From the NCBI RefSeq assembly GCF_025465995.1, contig NZ_JANLNY010000019.1, forward strand, positions 1 to 55,458: a stretch of DNA of 55,458 nucleotides, given 5' to 3'. The DNA is from Pseudomonas sp. 5P_3.1_Bac2 (GTDB taxonomy: Bacteria > Pseudomonadota > Gammaproteobacteria > Pseudomonadales > Pseudomonadaceae). Shown one piece after another: positions 23,479 to 32,306 of the stretch. Each line of letters starts with the position of its first letter. The stretch's first letter is position 1. The notes below the pieces were generated by a model. That model searched no databases, was not told where the DNA came from, and saw only the letters and a list, made by a program, of their open reading frames with translations. The position numbers and the translations under genes were made by a program.

Positions 23479-24375
23479 TCACTGCGTCAAAATCCGGATC
23501 AGGGCCTGGGATGGGCTGCTCAGTTCCACGCCTCGGCGGGTGACGATTTCATAGGGCTCGCTGCGCGAATGAAAGTACAGCGGCAGCTCGACGAGTGAGC
23601 CCTGGCTGACGTTCAACTTGGCCACATCCCACGGCATCAGCGCCACCGCCCCGGGGTCTTGGAGCAGCAGGCTCAGGGTTGTGAAGGTGGATGAGGTTTC
23701 GATTGGATAGTGCGGGAAGCTCAACCCCGCTTCACGAAACTCACGCTCCAAGGTCAGGCGCAACGGCATGTTGACCGGGAAGACAATCCAGCGGGAATCC
23801 ACCAGCTGGGCCAGCTCAAGACGGCTATGGCTTGCCAGGGGATGGCCCGGATTGGCCACCAGCACCAGTTGCTCCTCGCGATTGCCGCGGCTGTCGTAGG
23901 CATCCGGCCTTCGGCTGACACTGGTGCGGCAGATCACCAGATCCAGCCGCCCTTGATCCAGCAGGCTGAGCAACTGGTCGCTGGTCTCTTCGATCACCGT
24001 AATCGAGAGGTCTGGCTGTTCATGGCGCAAGCTGGACAAACCCGCCACCAACATTGGCACTGCGCCCATGATCGTGCCCACCGACAAGCGCCCGCCGTGG
24101 CCTTGCAGAATGCCGATCATCTCTTCGCGCAGATGGGCCATATCGGTATTGATCAGGCGCGCATAGCGCACCACACAGCGGCCTAAAGCATTGGCCTCAA
24201 GCCCTTTGCTGGTGCGGGTAAACAGCACCGCGCCCAGGGTCGATTCAATCTCGCTCAGGGCTTTAGTCGCGCCAGGTTGAGTGATCGACATGACCTCGGC
24301 GGCTTTATGGATCGAGCCCAGCTCATCGAGGCTGATCAGCAATTGCAACTGGCGTAGGCGCAGGCGCGAAACCAT
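23479..24375 (-). CDS. LysR-family regulator of the sugar-acid cluster (GbpR/PcaQ-like)
   Basis: About 298 residues. The N-terminus, RLRLRQLQLLISLDELGSIHKAAEVM, is the pattern of the GbpR/PcaQ subgroup, which often regulates sugar or aromatic acid uptake and breakdown. The HTH continues through ITQPGATKALSEIE. Divergent from the AraD1 gene across about 130 bases, so it is the likely local activator or repressor of the catabolic operon, with a sugar-acid intermediate as inducer (inference). The start is uncertain: GTG/TTG codons up to 24408 are in frame, and none has a clear ribosome site. ATG 24375 fits family alignment. Confidence 0.87.
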   Translation of the reverse strand: MVSRLRLRQLQLLISLDELGSIHKAAEVMSITQPGATKALSEIESTLGAVLFTRTSKGLEANALGRCVVRYARLINTDMAHLREEMIGILQGHGGRLSVGTIMGAVPMLVAGLSSLRHEQPDLSITVIEETSDQLLSLLDQGRLDLVICRTSVSRRPDAYDSRGNREEQLVLVANPGHPLASHSRLELAQLVDSRWIVFPVNMPLRLTLEREFREAGLSFPHYPIETSSTFTTLSLLLQDPGAVALMPWDVAKLNVSQGSLVELPLYFHSRSEPYEIVTRRGVELSSPSQALIRILTQ

Positions 24376-24504
24376 GGAACTCAAGGACGGCAGCAAGGGG
24401 ATCACCAAAAGTTATCGCAAGGACATTAGGTCTCATTAGGCAGCACTTACGGGGAATTTTAAAGTGACCTGAGTTGATCATAAAAATAACCCCACGGAGC
24501 CACC

Positions 24505-25503
24505 ATGCGCCTGATCCAGTTCGAAACCCAAACCTCTCAACGCCGTGTCGCAGTGGTTGATGGCGACCTGATTCAAGCGGTGCGCAATACCGTGCACATG
24601 CGCGATCTGGCCTTGGCCGCCATCAGTAACCGGCGCAGCCTCAAAGCAGAGATTCAGGGCCGTGGTCTGGACCAAAGTACTGAAAGTTATCAATTGGCCC
24701 TCGATCAGGGTCGTGTCCTGCCGCCTTTAGATCACGTGGATCCAGCCCACTGTCTGATCAGCGGTACCGGTCTGACTCACCTAGGTAGCGCATCGACCCG
24801 GGACAAGATGCATCAGTACAAAGCCGACAATGCCGCAGCACTGACCGACACCGCCCAGATGTTCCAATGGGGGATCGAAGGTGGCCGCCCCCATCGCGGC
24901 ACGGTGGGGGCGCAGCCGGAATGGTTTTACAAGGGCGATGGGTTTAGCGTGGTACGTCCCGGCCAGGCTTTTCAGAGCCCGAGCTTTGCCGAAGATGCCG
25001 GCGAAGAGCCGGAACTGGTCGGCCTGTATGTGATCGGTAACGATGGCCTGCCCTACCGTCTGGGTTTTGCCATCGGTAACGAGTTTTCCGATCACGTCAT
25101 GGAGCGCCGCAACTACCTGTACCTGGCCCACTCCAAACTACGTAATTGCTCGTACGGCCCGGAGCTGCGCATGGGCGACCTGCCTAGCCATCTCGAAGGG
25201 GTCAGTCGGATTCGCCGTGGCGACAGCGTGCTGTGGGAAAAGCCGTTCCTCAGTGGTGAGAACAATATGTGTCACTCCCTAGAAAACCTGGAGTACCACC
25301 ACTTCAAGTACCGCCAGTTCCTCCGCCCTGGTGATGTGCATATCCACTTCTTTGGCACTGCCACCCTGTCCTTTGCCGATCAGATCAAAACCGTTGAGGG
25401 CGATGTGTTCGAAATCAGCCTCGAGGCGTTTGGCGCACCGCTGCGCAATAGCGTGGGCCAAGCCCCTGCGCCCCTCAAACCAGGCGCCGTGAAACCGCTC
25501 TGA
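24505..25503 (+). CDS. AraD1/GguC-type fumarylacetoacetate-hydrolase-fold protein
   Basis: 332 residues, with ribosome site CGGAG before ATG 24505. It looks like the AraD1 (GguC) branch of the FAH superfamily, recognisable from SGTGLTHLGSASTRD, EPELVGLYVIGNDGLPYRLGFAIGNEFSDHV and the acidic metal-site region around GNEFSDH. FAH-fold enzymes include 2-keto-3-deoxy sugar-acid dehydratases. It could convert a 2-keto-3-deoxy acid to alpha-ketoglutarate semialdehyde, the substrate of the dehydrogenase two genes downstream; this step is inferred from context. First gene of the cluster. Confidence 0.82.
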   Translation: MRLIQFETQTSQRRVAVVDGDLIQAVRNTVHMRDLALAAISNRRSLKAEIQGRGLDQSTESYQLALDQGRVLPPLDHVDPAHCLISGTGLTHLGSASTRDKMHQYKADNAAALTDTAQMFQWGIEGGRPHRGTVGAQPEWFYKGDGFSVVRPGQAFQSPSFAEDAGEEPELVGLYVIGNDGLPYRLGFAIGNEFSDHVMERRNYLYLAHSKLRNCSYGPELRMGDLPSHLEGVSRIRRGDSVLWEKPFLSGENNMCHSLENLEYHHFKYRQFLRPGDVHIHFFGTATLSFADQIKTVEGDVFEISLEAFGAPLRNSVGQAPAPLKPGAVKPL

Positions 25504-25558
25504 ACTGCGCGGATCGCAAGGCCAAGCTGCGACATTTCATAACAAACATAAAAGTGAG

Positions 25559-26884
25559 ATGAGCATGAACAACAGTTCTTCTTCAAAAGCTCTATCGCCT
25601 GCTATCGCTGCTAATGACAGCGCGCGCCCGAGCAATGTGCGCTGGCGGATTTTCCTGATTTTGCTGTTGCTGGCAGCCGTCAACTATATCGACCGAGCCT
25701 CGCTGTCAGTGGCTCTGCCGCTGATCTCGGCCGAGTTCAAACTGACCCCGGCCCTAGAGGGCCTGATGCTCAGTGCCTTTTTTTGGTCCTACGCGTTGAT
25801 GCAGATACCCAGCGGCATGCTGCTGGATCGCCTGCAGGTGCGCCACATAATCGGGGTCGCGACAGTCAGCTGGGGGGCGTTTCAAGCCTTAGGCGGGCTT
25901 GCCCATAACTGGATCACGTTGCTGATTACGCGCGTGGGCCTGGGTGTTGCGGAATCCCCGATCATGCCTGCCGGAGCCAAGCTCAACGGCGCCTGGCTAA
26001 CACCCAATGAACGTGGCCGTGGGGCCACGCTGGTGGATGGCGGAGCACCGCTGGGCAGTGCTCTGGGGGCGATCATTGTGACGGCCCTGATTGCTTGGTT
26101 CGGCTCCTGGCGCCTGGCTTTCGTCATCTCCGGCACAGGCACCGTTTTGGTCGGCATCTGGGCTTGGTGGTACATCCGTAATCATCCCAGTGAGCATCCC
26201 CTGGTGAACCAGGCGGAACTGGACTACATCACCCAGGCTAACGATGCCGCCAAGCAATCTAACGGCAACCGCACGGGCGAGCTCAGGGTGCTGCTCAAAA
26301 GCCGTTCGGTGCTGTGCATGTTCGCCGGCTACGCCTGTTACAACAGTGTGTTCTACGGCTTGCTGACCTGGATGCCGAGCTACCTGCACCAAGCCCACGG
26401 CCTCGATATCAAAGCCATGGGCGGAGCAACCTTCCTGATTTTCATGTGCGGCTTCGTCGGTGAACTGTTTGGTGGCTGGGCGGCGGATAAATGTCGTAGC
26501 CACGGTGGCCAACCCAACAGGGTCATGCGCAGCATGTTCGCCGGGGCGTCTGCCGTGTCCGCCGTATGCATCCTGTTGGTCGCCTACACCCCAGAGGCCA
26601 GCAAGGCCATCTGCCTGCTGTGCGTCGCGCTGTTCTTCATCCGTTGGTGCGGCATGTACTGGTTTCTGCCGGCCATTCTCGGCGGCAAATCCAAGGCCGG
26701 CGTTTTGGGTGGCGGCATGAACTTCTGCGGCAACATGGTGGGCGTTATTGTGCCCATTCTGATCGGCCTGATCGTGCAGTTCTCGGCGTCCTATTTCCTG
26801 GCCCTGATGTTCTTCGTAGCCATGGCCCTCGGCCTGCTGCTGTTCTCCAGCCTGATCGACTATCGCGAGCGTGGGCTGGCCTAA
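25559..26884 (+). CDS. MFS sugar-acid transporter (ACS family, GudP/GarP-like)
   Basis: 441 residues with 12 predicted helices. NYIDRASLSVALPLI followed by FFWSYALMQIPSGMLLDR is the signature of the anion:cation symporter family that imports glucarate, galactarate, hexuronates and similar acids. A cytoplasmic loop falls between helices 6 and 7 (YITQANDAAKQSNGNRTGEL). It lies between the AraD1 and dehydratase genes, so it most likely imports their substrate in symport with protons. Two in-frame ATGs (25559 and 25565) are possible. Confidence 0.9.
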   Translation: MSMNNSSSSKALSPAIAANDSARPSNVRWRIFLILLLLAAVNYIDRASLSVALPLISAEFKLTPALEGLMLSAFFWSYALMQIPSGMLLDRLQVRHIIGVATVSWGAFQALGGLAHNWITLLITRVGLGVAESPIMPAGAKLNGAWLTPNERGRGATLVDGGAPLGSALGAIIVTALIAWFGSWRLAFVISGTGTVLVGIWAWWYIRNHPSEHPLVNQAELDYITQANDAAKQSNGNRTGELRVLLKSRSVLCMFAGYACYNSVFYGLLTWMPSYLHQAHGLDIKAMGGATFLIFMCGFVGELFGGWAADKCRSHGGQPNRVMRSMFAGASAVSAVCILLVAYTPEASKAICLLCVALFFIRWCGMYWFLPAILGGKSKAGVLGGGMNFCGNMVGVIVPILIGLIVQFSASYFLALMFFVAMALGLLLFSSLIDYRERGLA

Positions 26885-26912
26885 GCCCCTGCTGTCTTGG
26901 GAGGTAACCCCT

Positions 26913-28466
26913 GTGCAAATCATTACGAAAACCGGCAGTGACAACGCGGCCCTGGCCGTGATCCGCCTTAACCCAGCGGACGATGTATTGATCGCCCGCC
27001 AGAACTTAACTGTTGGCCTGCAGCTGATTGAAGGCATCCAGGTGCGCGAGGCCATTCCCGCGGGGCATAAAGTGGCAGCGCGGGACATTGCCCCAGGGCA
27101 GGCGCTGCGGCGCTATGGCCAGATCATCGGCTTCGCCAGCCAGGCTATCGCCGCCGGCCAGCACGTACATGTGCATAACCTGAGCATGGGCGATTTCAGT
27201 CGCGATTACGCCTTCGGCGTCGATGCCCAAGGCACTCAAGTCACCCAGCAGGACAGCTTTATGGGCATTGTCCGCACCGATGGCCGGGTGGCCACGCGCA
27301 ACTACATTGGCATCCTCACTTCAGTGAATTGCTCAGCCACGGTGGCGCGAGCCATCGCCGACTACTTTCGCCGCGATATTCACCCTGAAGCCCTGGCGGT
27401 CTACCCCAATGTCGATGGGGTGGTCGCCCTTACCCACGGCACCGGCTGTGCGGTGGACCCCAATGGCGAAGCCCTGGCCATGCTGCGCCGCACCCTTGGT
27501 GGCTACGCGATACACGCCAACTTTCATTCGGTACTGATGATCGGGCTGGGTTGCGAGACCAATCAGATTCCGGAGCTGCTGGCCACGCAAGGTCTGCAAC
27601 ATAGCAACACCCTGCGCACCTTTACCATCCAAGGCACCGGCGGCACCTCGAAAACCATCGCCCGCGGTATCGAACAGATCAAAACCTTGCTGGCCGAAGC
27701 CAACCAGATCAAGCGTGAGCCGGTCAGCGTGAAGCATCTCACCGTCGGCCTGCAGTGCGGTGGCTCGGACGGTTTCTCAGGCATCACAGCCAACCCGGCG
27801 CTGGGCAATGCGGTGGACCGTCTGGTCGCCGCCGGCGGCACCGCAATCCTGTCCGAGACCCCTGAAATCTACGGCGCCGAGCACCTGTTGACGCGCCGGG
27901 CGGTCAGCCAACAGGTCGGTGAGAAACTCATCGAGCGCATCCGCTGGTGGGAAGCTTACTGTCAGCGGATGGGCGCCGAGCTCAACAACAACCCTTCCGC
28001 CGGCAACAAGGCCGGCGGCCTGAGCACCATCCTAGAGAAGTCCCTCGGCGCCGTGGCCAAGGCCGGTTCCAGCGATCTGGTCGATGTTTACCAATATGCC
28101 GAAGCCGTGCGCGCCCACGGCCTGGTGTTTATGGACACCCCAGGCTACGACCCGATCTCCGCCACCGGCCAGGTGGCGGGCGGCGCCAATCTGATCGCCT
28201 TTACCACCGGACGCGGTTCCGCCTACGGCTGCGCGCCCTCGCCCGCCATCAAGCTGGCGACCAACACACGCCTGTGGCAGACCCAGGAAGAAGACATGGA
28301 CGTCAACTGCGGCGGTATTGCCGACGGCAGCGCGACCATCGAAGAACGCGGCGCACACATCTACCAGCTGATGCTGGCCATTGCCTCCGGCCAGCGCAGT
28401 AAGAGCGAACAACATGGTTACGGCCAGAACGAGTTCGTGCCGTGGCAGATCGGCGCCATTACCTGA
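26913..28466 (+). CDS. Galactarate/altronate dehydratase family enzyme (GarD/UxaA)
   Basis: 517 residues from GTG 26913, which follows GGGAGGT; this start gives a length like known GarD. The N-terminal SAF-like domain (about 1-95, IPAGHKVAARDI) is followed by the main UxaA/GarD domain with YPNVDGVVALTHGTGCAV, VLMIGLGCETNQIP, LQCGGSDGFSGITANPALG, NPSAGNKAGGLSTILEKSLG and FTTGRGSAYG. Conserved cysteines may bind iron. The reaction would be loss of water from a hexarate (galactarate) or an aldonate (altronate), giving a keto-deoxy acid. The choice between them cannot be made by eye. Confidence 0.87.
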   Translation: MQIITKTGSDNAALAVIRLNPADDVLIARQNLTVGLQLIEGIQVREAIPAGHKVAARDIAPGQALRRYGQIIGFASQAIAAGQHVHVHNLSMGDFSRDYAFGVDAQGTQVTQQDSFMGIVRTDGRVATRNYIGILTSVNCSATVARAIADYFRRDIHPEALAVYPNVDGVVALTHGTGCAVDPNGEALAMLRRTLGGYAIHANFHSVLMIGLGCETNQIPELLATQGLQHSNTLRTFTIQGTGGTSKTIARGIEQIKTLLAEANQIKREPVSVKHLTVGLQCGGSDGFSGITANPALGNAVDRLVAAGGTAILSETPEIYGAEHLLTRRAVSQQVGEKLIERIRWWEAYCQRMGAELNNNPSAGNKAGGLSTILEKSLGAVAKAGSSDLVDVYQYAEAVRAHGLVFMDTPGYDPISATGQVAGGANLIAFTTGRGSAYGCAPSPAIKLATNTRLWQTQEEDMDVNCGGIADGSATIEERGAHIYQLMLAIASGQRSKSEQHGYGQNEFVPWQIGAIT

Positions 28467-28492
28467 TTTTCAACCCCATGACGGAGCCAGCT

Positions 28493-30076
28493 ATGAGCCA
28501 ACTTCTCGGTCACAACTACATTGGCGGTCAGCGCTCGGCACAGGGCGACATCCGCCTGCACAGCCTTGATGCCAGCACCGGCGAAGCGCTGCCAGCGGTG
28601 TTTATTCAGGCCACCGAAGCCGAGGTGGCTGCGGCGGCTAATGCGGCCGCAGCCGCGTGGCCAAGCTACCGCAATCTGCCAGCGCTGCGCCGCGCCGAAT
28701 TTCTTGAGGCTATCGCCGAGGAGCTGGATGCCTTGGGCGAGGATTTTATCGCCACGGTCAGCCGCGAAACGGCCCTGCCCACGGGACGTATTCAGGGCGA
28801 ACGCAGCCGCACCAGCAATCAACTGCGCCTGTTTGGCCAAGTGCTGCGGCGCGGGGATTTCTACGCCGCGCGCATCGACCGCGCGCAGCCCGAACGGCAG
28901 CCCCTGCCCCGGGTAGATCTGCGCCAATACCGTATTGGTGTGGGCCCGGTGGCCGTGTTTGGCGCCAGCAACTTCCCCCTGGCCTTTTCCACCGCTGGTG
29001 GTGATACGGCCTCGGCGCTGGCGGCTGGTTGCCCAGTAGTATTCAAGGCCCACAGCGGCCACATGGCCACGGCAGAATGGGTGGCCGATGCCATCCTGCG
29101 CGCCGCCGAGCGCAGCGGCATGCCCGCCGGCGTGTTCAATATGCTGTATGGCAGCGGCGTGGGCGAATGGTTGGTGCAACACCCCGCCATTCAGGCCGTC
29201 GGTTTTACTGGCTCACTTAAAGGCGGTAACGCCCTGGGCCGCCTGGCCGCCGCAAGGGCGCAGCCGATTCCGGTGTTCGCCGAGATGTCCAGCATCAACC
29301 CGGTGCTGCTTTTGCCCGAAGCCCTGCAAACCCGTGGCGCAGCAATTGCCCGCGAGTTGAGCGGCTCGGTCACCCTCGGCTGCGGCCAGTTCTGCACCAA
29401 CCCAGGCTTGATCCTCGGCTTACGTTCGCCGGCCTTCAGCGCCTTTATCGAGCAATTCAAGCAACAGATGGCAGCTCAGCCCGAACAAACCATGCTCAAT
29501 CGCGGCACCCTTGCCAACTACCGCAAGGGCTTACAGCATCTGCATGACCATCCTGGCATCCAGCATCTGGCCGGCACCAGCCAAGGGCAGGACAAAGCAC
29601 AGCCGCAGCTGTTTCAAGCGGATGTCAGCCTGCTGCTCAAAGGCGATGAACTGTTGCAGGAAGAAATCTTCGGCCCGGCGACCATCTTGATCGAGGTGGA
29701 AGATCAAGCGCAGTTGTTTGCAGGCATTGCCGCACTGCGCGGGCAGCTTACCGCCACCTTGATTGGTGAAGCGCAGGAGCTGACTAACTGGCGCGGGCTG
29801 ATTGAACTGCTGCAAGAAAAGGTCGGCCGCCTGTTGATCAACGGTTATCCAACCGGGGTCGAGGTGAGCGATACCATGGTGCATGGCGGCCCCTACCCGG
29901 CCACCTCCGATGCCCGCGGCACATCGGTGGGCACTCTGGCCATCGATCGCTTCCTGCGCCCGGTCTGCTTCCAGAACTTCGCCGACGAACTGCTGCCAGC
30001 GCCTCTGCAAAACGCCAATCCACTCGGTCTATTGCGTTTGCTTGACGGCGAATTTAGCCGCGCGGCTATCAGCTAA
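28493..30076 (+). CDS. Alpha-ketoglutarate semialdehyde dehydrogenase (aldehyde dehydrogenase family)
   Basis: 527 residues from ATG 28493, with GGAG upstream. It has the aldehyde dehydrogenase catalytic pair: Cys301 in CGQFCTNPG and Glu264 in FAEMSS. The VFGASNFPLAFST and GFTGSLKGG segments form the NADP site. The length and the variant CGQFC loop fit the KGSADH group that oxidises 2,5-dioxopentanoate to 2-oxoglutarate, the common last step of pentose, hexarate and hydroxyproline degradation. It follows the dehydratase gene by 26 bases. The longer reading to 28442 lacks a ribosome site. Confidence 0.9.
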   Translation: MSQLLGHNYIGGQRSAQGDIRLHSLDASTGEALPAVFIQATEAEVAAAANAAAAAWPSYRNLPALRRAEFLEAIAEELDALGEDFIATVSRETALPTGRIQGERSRTSNQLRLFGQVLRRGDFYAARIDRAQPERQPLPRVDLRQYRIGVGPVAVFGASNFPLAFSTAGGDTASALAAGCPVVFKAHSGHMATAEWVADAILRAAERSGMPAGVFNMLYGSGVGEWLVQHPAIQAVGFTGSLKGGNALGRLAAARAQPIPVFAEMSSINPVLLLPEALQTRGAAIARELSGSVTLGCGQFCTNPGLILGLRSPAFSAFIEQFKQQMAAQPEQTMLNRGTLANYRKGLQHLHDHPGIQHLAGTSQGQDKAQPQLFQADVSLLLKGDELLQEEIFGPATILIEVEDQAQLFAGIAALRGQLTATLIGEAQELTNWRGLIELLQEKVGRLLINGYPTGVEVSDTMVHGGPYPATSDARGTSVGTLAIDRFLRPVCFQNFADELLPAPLQNANPLGLLRLLDGEFSRAAIS

Positions 30077-30246
30077 ATGGCCCCGTAGCGGGCTGCCACT
30101 GACCAGAGGCGGCCCGCTCACTGGCAGCGCGTTTAGCGAACCGATGCCCGGTTGTTTAGCCAGCGCTTCATCAGCGGTCTGCTTTAAACGCCCGGACATC
30201 CAGCAAAAATGGAATGACTTAACAGCCAATTGCAAGGAGCAGGCTT

Positions 30247-30816
30247 ATGCAGCACGTAACGCCAACCCACCAACGTCCGACTTCAGCCAGAACACTGCTT
30301 AGCGCAGCCTTATTGCTGGGCCTGGGGATTTCGCTCAGCGCGCAAGCAGAAGTGCATGCAGAGAAAAAACCGGATCAGCCCGTGATTGAGTACGCCAATG
30401 TGTGGGCTGACGATCAGGGCGCCAGCCATGTCAGCCACTGCACGATCGAAGGCTTGGACTTCAAAAGCTACGCCCCGCCCGCCGCGCCGCAGTGGATTGG
30501 CGTATCGCCCGATGAAGTGGAAAGCATTGCCTATGCCGTATTGCCGCCAGGCTATGTCGGCACTTGGCACCATGCGCCAGGGCCGCAATGGGTGATCACC
30601 CTCAAAGGCCAATGGTCAGTGGAAACCACAGACGGCAGCGTGCTCACCCAAGGCCCAGGGCAGATGCAATTCAATGCCGACGCCAACGCGAAACCGCGCC
30701 CGGGTGACGAGCGCATCGGCCATATCAGCCGCACCGTCGGCGATGAGCCAAACGTGCAGCTGATCATCAAACTTAAAGCCAATGCCAAACGCACCACTGG
30801 GGCCTGTGCGTATTAA
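30247..30816 (+). CDS. Secreted cupin-like protein
   Basis: 189 residues with a clear signal peptide (SARTLLSAALLLGLGISLSAQA, cut near residue 34). The mature part looks like a small cupin: AYAVLPPGYVGTWHHAPGPQWVITLKGQWSVETTDG contains the beta-barrel pattern with HH and a later Gly-Pro-Gly turn. A ribosome site, AAGGAG, lies upstream. It comes 170 bases after the dehydrogenase, possibly in the same transcript. Periplasmic ligand or enzymatic function unknown; metal binding by the two histidines is plausible. Confidence 0.75.
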   Translation: MQHVTPTHQRPTSARTLLSAALLLGLGISLSAQAEVHAEKKPDQPVIEYANVWADDQGASHVSHCTIEGLDFKSYAPPAAPQWIGVSPDEVESIAYAVLPPGYVGTWHHAPGPQWVITLKGQWSVETTDGSVLTQGPGQMQFNADANAKPRPGDERIGHISRTVGDEPNVQLIIKLKANAKRTTGACAY

Positions 30817-31462
30817 CGGCTGAATATAAAGCCCGGGGCGCAAGGCCTTGGGCGATGCCTAAGACCGCACGGCACGGTCCTGCTGCGGCCATCCAGTGCA
30901 GCAAAGCGACTTGGCTCAGGTCTGCCACAGGATCTCCGGGCCAGACGCTGACCGATGCGCAGTCTGCAGCACAGCACAACGCCGCTACTTGATAACGCCC
31001 ACTCCCGCGTGCCGAATCGAAGCTCAGACCACGACAGGGCTGGAGCTTTCACTGAAAACGATTTTTAACGTAGCAGGATCGCGCGCGGGCATTTTTCATA
31101 GTGGGCGCAGTGACACTTGGCCTACATCTGCACTGTGCGCCGCAAGCAACGCCCACCATTGAGTGCAATGCATAACTCAGCGTTAAACAGCCGTCGTGTA
31201 AACCGCTGCGCCCTGAGTTAGGGGTAGAACCTCAGGCCCGCTCACTTTCAGATTGCAAGCCGGCGTTAACTTCTGAAAGCCCGCAGCTTTCCTTTCATTT
31301 TTAAAACTTAAGTATTTTCAGCCAGTTAACCCATTTCCTAAGGCTGGCCTAGGTCTTGCTCTAGCGATTCTGCGCTTGGCTCATCGTCCTTGAGCTAAAC
31401 AGCCATACCCGGAACATGTTTCCCATTCCCCTGCATTCGCAATTCAATAAGGAATAAAACGA
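30817..31462. other. 646-base stretch without a recognised gene
   Basis: No frame has a plausible start and composition. Two small inverted repeats are visible: CCTGAG/CTCAGG arms around 31212-31236, and CTTTCAGA/TCTGAAAG at 31245-31252 and 31272-31279. Neither is followed by a T-run. The stretch probably carries the promoter of the orphan gene at 31463. Confidence 0.45.
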
Positions 31463-32032
31463 ATGTTCAGTGAAAAAATGTTGCTGCTCACTTACACGCC
31501 CCGTGCAGATGCCGAGAGCCGGGGTTACAACCCTTGGCTGAGGGAAATTGACACGCCATTTTTCAATTCAGTGAAGAAAATTGCCCACTACGGCAACTGG
31601 AAGGTCACCCCGCCATCGGCCAACAGGGTTGACTGGACGCACTTTGATTTCATGCACTTGGCCAGTGGCGTAGAAGCTGAAGATATTCTGCTGCAACCCG
31701 ACGTAGCGGAGTTTGCGGCAGGCTGGACACGCCAGTGGGGCGTTGACCCGCATGCGGCTGACCTCTCGGTGAACTATCGCGTGCACAAGGCTGAACGCGT
31801 GCGTCAGGGGCAGATCAAGCGTGGCGGACTGGTAGCGCTGATCCTGAGCCCTAATCCCAATCACCTGCCGGTCCAGGCTGAAATCTGGAAAATAACCGGC
31901 ATGGTGCTGGGTACACAGGAGATGAGCGACACCTTTGCCGTTATGCCCCTCACCTACGCCGATACTGAGATCGACCCGAAATGGGGGGCTCTGGTGCTGG
32001 TCGGTGAGTGCATTGCCCAACCGGGCTTCTAA
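31463..32032 (+). CDS. Orphan protein, possibly a dimeric alpha-beta barrel domain
   Basis: 189 residues with ribosome site AAGGA 9 bases before ATG 31463. No signal peptide or membrane helix. The beginning, MLLLTYTPRADAESRGYNPWL followed by a phenylalanine-rich helix and AHYGNWKV, gives the impression of a ferredoxin-like/EthD-type fold, but no family was recognised. It stands alone between a gene-poor stretch and a strong hairpin, convergent with the TonB receptor gene. Coding quality is good (high third-position GC, no shadow). Confidence 0.7.
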   Translation: MFSEKMLLLTYTPRADAESRGYNPWLREIDTPFFNSVKKIAHYGNWKVTPPSANRVDWTHFDFMHLASGVEAEDILLQPDVAEFAAGWTRQWGVDPHAADLSVNYRVHKAERVRQGQIKRGGLVALILSPNPNHLPVQAEIWKITGMVLGTQEMSDTFAVMPLTYADTEIDPKWGALVLVGECIAQPGF

Positions 32033-32129
32033 AACATCCGGGCCTCTAAAAATAGTCGAGCCCTGGGCAAAAGTGTCTTTAGCCGATAAAGGCGCGTTGG
32101 TTGTATCCACCTGACTTGGTGCCAGCGCT

Positions 32130-32174
32130 ACCGCTGCCAGCCTGCTCAAGGCAACTGAGCAGGCTGGCAGCGGT
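32130..32174. repeat. Perfect 19-bp inverted repeat between convergent genes
   Basis: The arms ACCGCTGCCAGCCTGCTCA and its exact reverse complement enclose a 7-base loop. It lies about 100 bases after the orphan gene and ahead of the receptor terminator. Without a T-run it is not a classic intrinsic terminator. It may be a transcript-stabilising hairpin or a copy of a genome-wide palindromic repeat (REP-like). Confidence 0.7.
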
Positions 32175-32231
32175 TTACAGTGGTGATGGCAGCGCCAGCA
32201 AGATGATGGGTTTGGGCTTGCCCCTGGCCTG

Positions 32232-32267
32232 ATAAAAGAAACGGAGCCAGTGCGCCACTGGCTCCGT
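32232..32267 (-). terminator. Intrinsic terminator of the TonB receptor gene
   Basis: Perfect 12-bp arms (ACGGAGCCAGTG / CACTGGCTCCGT) around CGC. Read on the minus strand the stem is followed by TTCTTTTATC, as expected for a terminator about 40 bases after the receptor stop at 32307. Confidence 0.8.
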
Positions 32268-32306
32268 CAGTTCCCGACTGATCAGCTGGTTTGCCAACAA
32301 GCTTCG

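Noticed and set aside
25997..27088. 363-codon minus-strand frame opposite the MFS and dehydratase genes
   Set aside because: Crosses two real genes, has Gln/His/Ala-rich composition typical of antisense frames, and lacks motifs.
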